Part shown: piece after piece, positions 25,090 to 33,005 of the stretch
How the letters are laid out: every line of letters starts with the position of its first letter
Numbering within the stretch: position 1 is the stretch's first letter
Source of the DNA: Actinomycetes bacterium
GTDB lineage: Bacteria > Actinomycetota > Actinomycetes > Mycobacteriales > Mycobacteriaceae
NCBI GenBank assembly: GCA_023461275.1
Contig: JAEYMI010000059.1
Location: forward strand, 1-63,624
Length of the DNA: 63,624 nt
Direction: 5' to 3'
Position numbers and translations under genes: made by a program
Notes under the pieces: model-generated
Told to the model about the DNA's origin: nothing
Seen by the model: the letters and a program-made list of their open reading frames with translations, nothing else
Databases searched by the model: none

Positions 25090-25671
25090 TCAGCTGCGCT
25101 TTTCCGGGAGACGCAGGCCGTCGAGGAAGGTCGCGAGAATCGGCCGACGGTAGCGCGCGTCTCCAGGGATGGCCGCGATCGCGACGACGGAGTCGAGGAC
25201 CTGTTCCAGTGACAGGTCGCCACGAACCTCCTGTGCGTGCTGGGCCGCGATCAGCAGTGGTCGACCGGCGGCGACCACTCGAGCTCGGCTGGTGTCGAAC
25301 ATCGTCTCGTCGCCGTCGTCATGGGCCAGCAGTTCCGCCGCGAATGGGCGCTTGTTCAAGGCGAAAGCCAGGAAACCCCGCAGCCAGTGCTCGAGTCTTG
25401 CCGCAGGCGTGTCGCCTTGCGCGTTCTCGCCGGCGTCGACGATGACCTGGACCTCCCCTTGGTAGAGCGCTTCGAGCAGAGCTCGCCGGTCGGCGAAGTT
25501 GCGGTAGAGGGTCGCCATGCCCACGCCGGCGCGCCGGGAGATCTCGGCCATGGACACGTCGCTGCCCGATTCCTCGAACGCCGAACGAGCGGCCGCGAGG
25601 ATCTTGTCGCGGTTGCGCTCGGCGTCAGCGCGCCGAGGCGAGGCAGCTGAAGTAGGCCTTGCGGCGTTCAT
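25090..25671 (-). CDS. TetR family transcriptional regulator
   Basis: A 193-aa repressor. The HTH is textbook: ILAAARSAFEESGSDVSMAE, then ISRRAGVGMATLYRNFADRRALLEALYQ (residues about 20-68). The C-terminal part is of the SCO1712-like/AcrR_C class. The ATG at 25671 is only seven bases from the operator copy at 25679-25694 and has no Shine-Dalgarno, so the mRNA may be leaderless and repressed by its own product. It likely also controls the SDR gene downstream. Confidence 0.9.
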   Translation of the reverse strand: MNAARPTSAASPRRADAERNRDKILAAARSAFEESGSDVSMAEISRRAGVGMATLYRNFADRRALLEALYQGEVQVIVDAGENAQGDTPAARLEHWLRGFLAFALNKRPFAAELLAHDDGDETMFDTSRARVVAAGRPLLIAAQHAQEVRGDLSLEQVLDSVVAIAAIPGDARYRRPILATFLDGLRLPEKRS

Positions 25672-25677
25672 TTGTGG

Positions 25678-25694
25678 TTAGCCTATCCGTTTAG
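25678..25694. promoter_or_regulatory. TetR operator in front of tetR
   Basis: TTAGCCTATCCGTTTAG lies directly before the tetR start. Sixteen of its bases are identical to 25061-25076 upstream of the SDR gene. The reuse of an exact site supports one regulator acting on both transcription units. Confidence 0.75.
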
Positions 25695-26079
25695 TGATGC
25701 GGATCGTCCGTCCGTCTTGGCCGAAGCATAGCGTTCCGGGACAGAGCGACCGTTCGCTCCTGGCCCTCGTCTACGGCGAGGAGACAATCATTGCCGTACT
25801 TTGGTCGTCTATTTGGCACAAAACTACGGCGGTAATTTTCGCCAGCAGCTACGGCGAAGAGGTGGCAGCAGTCGGCGCTGCCACTGTCGGCGGATGTTGC
25901 AATCGCACCCAGAGCGCTGCATCGTCGCTGAGTTCGAGACGATCCGCGGTGGCGTTGGCCATCACCACACATCCCGCCCACGAACTGCACGCCAAGATAA
26001 CGTGCCCAACCGGGACCCGATTGTTTCGCTCGAACGCAACTCCCCTAACCGATGCGCTACGTTCAAACTGGCTGTGTTC
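25695..26079. other. Intergenic stretch between tetR and the defence-like module
   Basis: No convincing gene in about 385 bp. It contains short direct repeats of CTACGGCG (near 25769, 25825 and 25850) and lower GC than the flanks. A short in-frame stretch near 25755-25790 would read LLALVYGEET, similar to LLVLTYGEET near the end of the DprA-like protein. This could be a relic, but the neighbouring sequence does not align. Confidence 0.4.
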
Positions 26080-26149
26080 CCAGCGCAGTTTCTCCGAACT
26101 CGACAATTCTGATGGTTCCCTTCACGCTCTCGGACTGTTCGGCGAGTAT
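26080..26149. repeat. 70-bp direct repeat, left copy
   Basis: Identical base for base to 31310-31379 in the same orientation, 5230 bp apart, bracketing the helicase-PRTase/DprA operon. Similarity continues imperfectly past the right edge (GACATCCCAC, GAAGCA) with a 13-bp length difference. Inside, CCGAAC (26094-26099) and GTTCGG (26137-26142) can pair. This could be the footprint of site-specific insertion, or a shared regulatory element. Confidence 0.9.
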
Positions 26150-26277
26150 GGACAGCGACATCCCACGAAGGAAGCATTAGCATCACATCGACAAGTCGAG
26201 CATCGATAAACCCAATCCGCTGACAAGTCGCGACCAATCGTCCAATCCAAAGTTGGCGAACAGATTCGGAGGACCAC

Positions 26278-29200
26278 GTGAGTCCTGCGAGCCGGAATCG
26301 AGGGGATTCCGCCGAGAACATTCTCGGCTACTGGCGTGCCATCGAAATGTTCACCCCCAGCTCCATCCCCAAGATCGATCAGACAAGCCCGATCCGTCAG
26401 ACGTACCGACTCGAGGACGGCCTGGCATGGGGTCCAAACGCTGTGCGCCGAAGCATCCGAATCCCGAAGAACCACCAGATCAGACACGCTGTTTATCTCG
26501 GCATCTACTCCATCGCCGACGCCTATCGCATCCTCGACGAGGTTTTCGCACCCGACGACGAGGGCCTCGACAGCCACCCGGCGGGCGAGAGCGCGTGCGC
26601 GGCGTTCCTGGTCGATGACCGTGGATATGCCGACCTGACGTCACTAGTTGTGTCCGGATGTGCTTGGGCGGTCGGCGAGGTCAACCAGTTCAGTAGACAC
26701 CAGCGGAGCCGTCTGAACGACCTCGACTGGGTGGACCGGTATGAAGATGCAGCGAAGGACTTCGCTCGACAAGCTGACGGCCCGCTCGCACGAGCGGCAT
26801 CGCAGGCTGGCTCCAACGACGGACCAGTTCCGTTGACCCCACTGACCGTCCGAGCGCTGTGTGCCACCCTCGGCCAGACGTTGCGTCTCGATTCCGGCGT
26901 GCTGAGTCACGAGGAGATACGAATCGAAACCTTTACCATCCCGGTCGGCCAGACGGCCAAAGACAACCACGACCTTCTGAATAGCTTCTATCTCGACGAT
27001 CTCGGCAAGATTCGGACCGCGGCGACAAACAAGCAGATCGGGCGAGGCTTGCAGCAATACCTGTCCGAGGATGACCGAACGAATACGGATCGCATCGATG
27101 TCCGGACAGAACTCGACCGCGTGTTCGACGCCATCTCACCGCGGATGATTCCGCCGGCCCGCTGGCCTGCGCCGATCGAACAGCCTGCCGCGCTGAGCCA
27201 GCAACTCGCAGTCAATCTTGCTCGCGACGAGCTTGTTTCTGGTGCCGGACTCTTCTCGGTGAACGGCCCACCGGGGACGGGCAAGACGACCCTCCTGCGC
27301 GATGTCGTCGCGTCGATCGTGGTTGATCGGGCCGACGCGCTCGCGAGGCTCACTCGTCCGTCCGACGCCTTCGCCGGACAAGTCGGTTGGCGAACCGACG
27401 GACTTCCGCGCACCGCGTACCAGTGGATCGATACCTTGACTGGACATGAAATCGTCGTGGCATCGTCGAACAATGCTGCCGTGGAGAACATCTCCGACGA
27501 GATCCCAGATGCAGCGGTCGTCGACCCAGGCTTGGTCGGCGGCCTGGATCACTTTACCGACATTGCCACGTCACTACTGAACCGTAGCGATGTGATCGAC
27601 GAATCCACCCGTGACGCATGGGCTTTGATCGCTGCGCGCCTGGGTAACAAAGACAACCGAACGAAGTTCCTCACCTACTTCTTCTTCGATTCAACCTCTA
27701 ATCGATTTCGGGAGTCGGGGGCGTCCGATCGGCTGGGCATGAACTCGGAATTGAAGGCGATGCCGAAAATACCTGCGACGACGTGGAAGACGGCGGTCCG
27801 CGAGTACCGCACCTCACGTGATCGGGTGGCGAGGATCCTGGCGATGCGCGACATCTCGGCAGCACGTGTTCTCGAATCGCGCGAGTTGCAGTCGAGCTTG
27901 AGCGCCGAGCGGGCGGAATTAGAGTCCAAGGCGAGTCTGGAGCATTTGACGGAACAGCTCAACGAACTCGGCACTCGCCTAGCGGGCCTCAACGCCGAAC
28001 ATTCGCGATCGGAATCGCAACTGGCGGCTCACAAGAAGCGGCGACCCCGCATCGCTGCCCGAACCCTGCATAGAAAGGCGGCCAAGGCGTGGCAAACCGA
28101 GCACACAAGACTTCAACACACAGTCGATAACGCGCTGAACCGCACCAAACAGGTGCTGCATGAAATACTTGCGGCGGAGGATAACCTTGCCCGAGTCGAG
28201 GCGATCCTGGAGAATATTCGCACTCTCGAAGATCAGATCGCGGGTCTCCGCCGACAGTTCGAACGCGACCAGTCGCGGTGGGGCAAGTCGTCGGCCGACG
28301 ACAGCTGGTGGACAGATGTAGAACGGCGAGAACTTTCCTCGCTCTGGCTCGATCCCGAATGCTGTCAAGCACGCAGCGAACTATTCGTGGCTGCTATCCA
28401 ACTCCACCATCACTTCATCACGCATGTCCCTCAGCAGCTCCGATCAGGCTTGCTGGCCGTCAACGACATACTAACCGGAACTGCACCACCCGATTTGTCG
28501 TCCGATCGGGCCAAGGCAGCATGGCAGACCCTGTTCTTCTTTGTGCCAGTCGTCTCGACGACATTCGCTTCCTTCGCGAGGATGTTCCGCCACTTAGGGG
28601 ACGAAGACATCGGCTGGCTCCTCATCGACGAAGCCGGCCAGTCAACACCTCAAGCCGCTGCTGGGGCGATCTGGCGATCACGACGCACCATCGTTGTCGG
28701 CGATCCACTGCAACTCGAACCTGTCGTCACAATCCCCTTTCGACTTCAGAAAGCGATCTCGAAGTCCTTCGGCACCAGCGACAAATGGATTCCCACCGGA
28801 AGCTCCGTTCAAGCGTTGGCTGACAGCACCAATCGATGGGGAACCTTACTTCCTCAGGCAGACGCCGACATCTGGGTCGGTGCGCCGCTTCGGATACACC
28901 GCAGATGCGATTCGCCGATGTTCGACATCAGCAACGCGATCGCCTACGACAACATGATGATTAGCGCGGTCGCCGCGAGACCGCCTATGCCGCTGCCAAA
29001 TAGCACCTGGCTCGACGTCACCGGCCCCTCACGCGGTCACCTCGTGCCCGCCCAGATCAATCGGCTTCGGCGAGTACTCGATGTGCTGGCAAACAATCGA
29101 ATCCAGCCCGATCAGGTCTTCGTCGTCAGTCCCTTCCGGGTGGTTGCCCAAGCGATACAGCGAGTGTGCGACCCCGGCATCACCGCCGGGACAGTGCATA

Positions 29201-30297
29201 CCGCCCAGGGCAAGGAAGCAGACGTGGTGATTCTGGTTCTCGGCGGAGATCCCAATAGACCCGGAGCCAAGACATGGGCATCGAAGACACCGAACCTCTT
29301 GAACGTGGCCGTGAGCCGAGCCAAACGACGGATCTACGTGATTGGCGACCGCGACGCCTGGAGCGCGTATCCGTTCTTTAACGTTTTGGCGGCAGCCCTT
29401 CCGGCAGTGCGGCCTTCCTCTGTGCCCGCCACCAAGATTTCTGCTGGTCCACCCGACGTCGTGAAGGTCGTCAATACCTTCTCGTACCATTCCCAGGTAC
29501 GGACGGAACAGCGCGGCAGGGTGAGGGATATCGAGATTGGTCCCGTAGCTGACGAAGCTGTGCTGCCGCAACGCTTGTGGCTGTACTCAGGCTCGATGCC
29601 CATCGCGCAGATGAAGGCGTTGTTCAACGGCCAGTACGCGCGCGTCCCCCGGCGCGACTACGACACAGTACGTTTCACCCACTGCTTCGATTGGCCCACC
29701 GGGATACCACCCGAATGCCGAGACCTCCTCGTGGCGCTGGCAGATGGCATGGCAGTGTCTACCGACTCGACGCCGTTTCTGTGGCGCCTCCTCGCACTGG
29801 ACCTGTACACAATCTCTGAGGAAGGCGGTTATCCCGACACCTTGAAACGTACGGAGACCGGCAGTCTCGTATATACGGCCAAATACCAGAAGCATGGCGA
29901 CGCCGGGTCCATCGAGTTCCGTGAACTCGTTCGCCGGCTCGGCAGGATCATCAGCTTTCACCCCGCGTATGTAGCCGCGTCATCGATTGTGTCGGTACCC
30001 GGATCGGCCGCGGACGGACGTAGTTTCGGTGAGAAGCTAGCTGTCGCCGTGGCAGAGTCGACGGGTAAGACTCTGGTTACCACGCGCGGAACTCCACACC
30101 GCCCCCGTAAGGAGGACCCTACCGTCGATGTATCTGGACTCTTCCACATCGACTCACCAGTCTCCGGCGATTGCATCGTCATCGACGACGTAATGCTCAG
30201 CGGCCGAACCATGGACCAGGTGGCTCACCTTGCTCGTAGGGCCGGTGCGCGGCGTTGTGTCGGAATCGTGGCCGCGAAGACACTTAGGAACGGCTGA
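26278..30297 (+). CDS. SF1 (UPF1-like) helicase fused to a C-terminal phosphoribosyltransferase domain
   Basis: A 1339-aa protein. Residues 1-300 are an uncharacterised N-terminal region. The helicase core has Walker A NGPPGTGKTT (329-338), the SSNNAAVENI motif Ia region, a long coiled-coil insertion (about 510-665), Walker B LLIDEAGQS (781-789), VVGDPLQLEP (806-815), GTVHTAQGKEADVVI (971-985) and NVAVSRAKRRIYVIGD (1009-1024). These mark an SF1B enzyme of the UPF1/DNA2 type. Residues about 1160-1339 resemble a type I/ComF-like PRTase, with the PRPP loop CIVIDDVMLSGRTM (1299-1312). Start GTG 26278 follows GGAGG. One base separates its stop from the DprA-like gene. Role inferred as nucleic-acid defence or repair. 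Confidence 0.88.
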   Translation: MSPASRNRGDSAENILGYWRAIEMFTPSSIPKIDQTSPIRQTYRLEDGLAWGPNAVRRSIRIPKNHQIRHAVYLGIYSIADAYRILDEVFAPDDEGLDSHPAGESACAAFLVDDRGYADLTSLVVSGCAWAVGEVNQFSRHQRSRLNDLDWVDRYEDAAKDFARQADGPLARAASQAGSNDGPVPLTPLTVRALCATLGQTLRLDSGVLSHEEIRIETFTIPVGQTAKDNHDLLNSFYLDDLGKIRTAATNKQIGRGLQQYLSEDDRTNTDRIDVRTELDRVFDAISPRMIPPARWPAPIEQPAALSQQLAVNLARDELVSGAGLFSVNGPPGTGKTTLLRDVVASIVVDRADALARLTRPSDAFAGQVGWRTDGLPRTAYQWIDTLTGHEIVVASSNNAAVENISDEIPDAAVVDPGLVGGLDHFTDIATSLLNRSDVIDESTRDAWALIAARLGNKDNRTKFLTYFFFDSTSNRFRESGASDRLGMNSELKAMPKIPATTWKTAVREYRTSRDRVARILAMRDISAARVLESRELQSSLSAERAELESKASLEHLTEQLNELGTRLAGLNAEHSRSESQLAAHKKRRPRIAARTLHRKAAKAWQTEHTRLQHTVDNALNRTKQVLHEILAAEDNLARVEAILENIRTLEDQIAGLRRQFERDQSRWGKSSADDSWWTDVERRELSSLWLDPECCQARSELFVAAIQLHHHFITHVPQQLRSGLLAVNDILTGTAPPDLSSDRAKAAWQTLFFFVPVVSTTFASFARMFRHLGDEDIGWLLIDEAGQSTPQAAAGAIWRSRRTIVVGDPLQLEPVVTIPFRLQKAISKSFGTSDKWIPTGSSVQALADSTNRWGTLLPQADADIWVGAPLRIHRRCDSPMFDISNAIAYDNMMISAVAARPPMPLPNSTWLDVTGPSRGHLVPAQINRLRRVLDVLANNRIQPDQVFVVSPFRVVAQAIQRVCDPGITAGTVHTAQGKEADVVILVLGGDPNRPGAKTWASKTPNLLNVAVSRAKRRIYVIGDRDAWSAYPFFNVLAAALPAVRPSSVPATKISAGPPDVVKVVNTFSYHSQVRTEQRGRVRDIEIGPVADEAVLPQRLWLYSGSMPIAQMKALFNGQYARVPRRDYDTVRFTHCFDWPTGIPPECRDLLVALADGMAVSTDSTPFLWRLLALDLYTISEEGGYPDTLKRTETGSLVYTAKYQKHGDAGSIEFRELVRRLGRIISFHPAYVAASSIVSVPGSAADGRSFGEKLAVAVAESTGKTLVTTRGTPHRPRKEDPTVDVSGLFHIDSPVSGDCIVIDDVMLSGRTMDQVAHLARRAGARRCVGIVAAKTLRNG

Positions 30298-30298
30298 C

Positions 30299-31138
30299 AT
30301 GGTGAATAGCGACGAACTCAATCGCGTGCTGCTTGCCTTTCACGCATACCAGTCGCCAGCCCGAGTCCGTGACGCCTTGCTCGACCAAGAATCGATGGGC
30401 CGCGCCGAGTCATCGCTCGGCGCCGCCGAGGCTGACCGACTCAATAGCCATGTCACGGTACTGCAGGACGCGGGCATCGGTGTCGTCGCCGTCGACGACG
30501 GGAGATTTCCACCGGGTCTGGTAGTGCGCGGACGGTCAGTTGCGCCCGCACTGTTCTACAAGGGAAACCTAGACCTCCTCAAACGACCGCTAGTGTCCGT
30601 CAGCGGCTCACGAGATGTGAGCCAAACGGGCGCCAGCGCGGCCACGGTACTTGGTCAATCCGCCGCTGCCGCGGGGCTGTGCGTCGTCGCCGGTAACGCT
30701 CGGGGTGTCGACACCATCGTCAGCGAGAGCGCGACGCATGCCCGAGGTTCCGCGATTTATGTTCTGCCAGAGGGTATCTCGCGTTCTCAGTTCCGGGTCG
30801 ATGCTGCGGTGGCGGAAGACCGAGTACTCCTGCTCTCCCAATTCGAGCCGGACATGCGATGGTCACCAGGTGCTGCAATGGCACGCAATCGGGTCATCTG
30901 CGGCCTTGGTAGCAAGCTCGTCGTCGTCGAGGCGAGTAAGAAGGGTGGGTCGATTGCCGCTGGCCGAGAAGCTCTCAAGCAGTCCAAGCCTCTGCTCGTC
31001 CTCACCTACGGTGAGGAGACCCCCGCCGGCAATCTGATGCTGATTAGCGAAGGAGGGCGCGCCGTCGGGACAGCTGAAGAGCTGCGTCGCGAGCTCGGTG
31101 TGATCAATGCCGAGCCTGAGCAGGGACGACTCCTGTGA
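30299..31138 (+). CDS. DprA/Smf-like (SLOG) DNA-processing protein
   Basis: A 279-aa protein with the Rossmann-like Smf/DprA fold. Motifs: VSVSGSRDVSQTGA (GSR at 103-105), AGNARGVDTI (131-140, the usual G-x-ARG-x-D loop), LPEGI, MARNRVICGL (194-203) and VEASKKGGSIAAGREA (210-225). Chromosomal DprA binds ssDNA and loads RecA. This copy lacks the C-terminal winged helix and most of the N-terminal SAM domain, so it is a minimal form. The ATG at 30299 is one base after the helicase-PRTase stop (TGACATG), so the genes are coupled. It is probably an accessory system component rather than the housekeeping DprA. Confidence 0.88.
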   Translation: MVNSDELNRVLLAFHAYQSPARVRDALLDQESMGRAESSLGAAEADRLNSHVTVLQDAGIGVVAVDDGRFPPGLVVRGRSVAPALFYKGNLDLLKRPLVSVSGSRDVSQTGASAATVLGQSAAAAGLCVVAGNARGVDTIVSESATHARGSAIYVLPEGISRSQFRVDAAVAEDRVLLLSQFEPDMRWSPGAAMARNRVICGLGSKLVVVEASKKGGSIAAGREALKQSKPLLVLTYGEETPAGNLMLISEGGRAVGTAEELRRELGVINAEPEQGRLL

Positions 31139-31580
31139 GCGCCAGTCGCACTCATCAATTTCCCTGAGGATCACGCACGGCGCGGTCCCCACAACCTCAG
31201 TCGCGCGAACCGGTCCCACGCACGGAAAGGCGCAAAGCGAACCGACTTCCCAATGCCTGCTGCAACGCGACGACGCACTCGCTTTCCACTGCTGGAAACC
31301 GTTGAAATTCCAGCGCAGTTTCTCCGAACTCGACAATTCTGATGGTTCCCTTCACGCTCTCGGACTGTTCGGCGAGTATTGACAATGCGAGAGGGCAACG
31401 ACATCCCACTAGGGAAGCAATAACGAGGCAGAGGAAGTCGGACATCAGCTTCGGGGCAAGCGAGATGAGATATCCGAGAAGTGCAGATACGTCGACATCG
31501 TTGCCAGGACGCGCCAGAGCAGTTCATTCGGTTCGACTAGGACTGCTCCGCCCGGTCCACGCTGACTTCCAGACTTCTTC
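31139..31580. other. Intergenic stretch with the right 70-bp repeat and a possible ORF remnant
   Basis: About 440 bp without a convincing gene. It holds the right 70-bp direct repeat (31310-31379). A minus-strand frame at 31197-31445 could encode 82 aa, including LSILAEQSESVKGTIRIVEF across the repeat. The left copy gives the same peptide core but different flanks and a frame change, so it is probably not a maintained gene. Confidence 0.45.
31310..31379. repeat. 70-bp direct repeat, right copy
   Basis: Perfect match to 26080-26149, located 171 bp after the DprA-like stop codon. Together the two copies delimit a 5.2-kb segment holding only the helicase-PRTase and DprA-like genes plus short flanks. 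The EVE-nuclease gene lies just outside the right copy. Confidence 0.9.
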
Positions 31581-32915
31581 TCAGTCTTGCGATTCCACGT
31601 CCCCGAGGTCCACCTGGTAGACGTAGCCCGTGGCGTTATCAACGACATCTTCTGCCTTGTAGATCGACAGAGTCGGTGCCGTCAAAGCCGATGTGACGAC
31701 GGCAAGTTCCCAATACTCGTCCTCGCTTGCAGATCTCAACTCGTTGCGGGTCAGGAGCACCGACGGATTCTGGCCGGCAACACCTTTGACTTCCACTCGG
31801 CGAAGACCCTTGAGTCGGCTAGAGCAGGTGAGGTCCCAGCCAAGCTTCTCGCTACCTACATCTCGGACGTCGTAGCCCATCGATTGATAATGCACGGAAG
31901 TCGTTGCTAAGGCAGCCTCTTCGATGAGCTTGTTGGTTGCAGGGTCACCGTATCCCGCGCCGACGGACCCGACCGTGATCGTTCCCCCAGTCCCTGGGTC
32001 GCGGTCGGGCGAATCCGGTAGCAGCTCGTCGAGTAACGCGAGCTGACTCTTCGAGATCCACGAGGGATTGCCCATCTGTGGAGACCGGAAGACCTCCAGT
32101 CCTTGCAGTTCGGGATGGTGTTTTCGAACGTCAGCAGCCAAGATCGGTTCATCGAGGAGCACGATGTCTGTCGGAACGAACCAGCCGACAGCGGCTCGCC
32201 TTTCTCGGTTGGCCCGATAGCCAGCCTCCGTTTCCACAACGGGGTAGCGCGACCCGGTTGTCCATCCCATTCCCCAGATGCCTCGAGGTGTCCGTCCGAC
32301 TTCTTGACCGCTGACCCACAGGATCGCCCGTTGTCCATCCCGGATCATTTCTGACCGGCAGTTGTCTACGACGCTCCAATTATCGATCCAGTCGTTCCCG
32401 TCGGAGATGAACTCATCGATCTTCCAGACCTTGGGATTACATTTGAAGACCCAGGCTCCCAAATTGTCCTCGGACACGTGCCCTTCGGTTGCCGCATCGT
32501 CAGACAGACCGATGATGTCCCAACGACCCGCCCACTGAGCGACTTGGAACTCCTCGATCTTGTGGTGATTCTGGGTGCGCACATTCCTGGATGAGTCTTC
32601 GGCTAGCCACGCGTCAACTTGCCCTTGGATGTCGTCACGCATCCTCTCGGCGTCGACGATGCGCGCATTGCCGATCGGTTGATGCACATCAACGAACACC
32701 CAGGCGTGGATCGGCTCTTTACGTGGTGCACCGTCTGTCTTCTTCGCCTGCCAGTCGCCTCGCTGCTTTGTCTTGAGTTTGATCCGATACGTGCGCCCGT
32801 CCGGCGCCGAGATGTCAATCAGCGATTCTCGGCCTGGACGACGGACTGCAGTGCCACCTCGTCGACGCACCTCCGCGACAAACTGTTCGAGGCCGTCGGC
32901 CTGAACGCTCACCAC
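31581..32915 (-). CDS. EVE-domain protein with C-terminal PD-(D/E)XK (DUF3883-like) nuclease domain
   Basis: A 444-aa predicted modification-dependent restriction protein. Residues 1-70 form a degraded nuclease-like fold (SLIDISAPDGRTYRIKLKTK). Residues about 130-300 match an EVE domain (GAWVFKCNPKVWKIDEFISD, GQRAILWVSGQ, RGIWGMGW), a PUA-like reader of modified bases. Residues about 340-440 match the DUF3883/NO VEIN-type nuclease with GWDLTCSS and RRVEVKG, giving a plausible D...E-x-K active site. Family knowledge links EVE-nuclease fusions to restriction of phage DNA with modified cytosine. It sits convergently beside the helicase-PRTase/DprA operon and next to dnaB. Confidence 0.82.
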   Translation of the reverse strand: MVSVQADGLEQFVAEVRRRGGTAVRRPGRESLIDISAPDGRTYRIKLKTKQRGDWQAKKTDGAPRKEPIHAWVFVDVHQPIGNARIVDAERMRDDIQGQVDAWLAEDSSRNVRTQNHHKIEEFQVAQWAGRWDIIGLSDDAATEGHVSEDNLGAWVFKCNPKVWKIDEFISDGNDWIDNWSVVDNCRSEMIRDGQRAILWVSGQEVGRTPRGIWGMGWTTGSRYPVVETEAGYRANRERRAAVGWFVPTDIVLLDEPILAADVRKHHPELQGLEVFRSPQMGNPSWISKSQLALLDELLPDSPDRDPGTGGTITVGSVGAGYGDPATNKLIEEAALATTSVHYQSMGYDVRDVGSEKLGWDLTCSSRLKGLRRVEVKGVAGQNPSVLLTRNELRSASEDEYWELAVVTSALTAPTLSIYKAEDVVDNATGYVYQVDLGDVESQD

Positions 32916-33005
32916 TCATTCCCTCACTTCAGCTACGGTCCTAGCTCGTCCAGCCTCAACATTCCTTCGCTGTCAGTCTCAACACTCCCCCGACAGCACG
33001 AGCCG

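Noticed and set aside
25755..25790. LLALVYGEET-like stretch upstream of the left 70-bp repeat, similar to the DprA-like C-terminus
   Set aside because: Only about 10 residues agree; bases around do not align although the distance to the repeat (about 300 bp) is similar. Left as a note only.
31197..31445. 82-codon minus-strand ORF across the right 70-bp repeat
   Set aside because: The repeat's left copy shows a different frame relation because of a 13-bp length difference, so selection for a protein is not supported.
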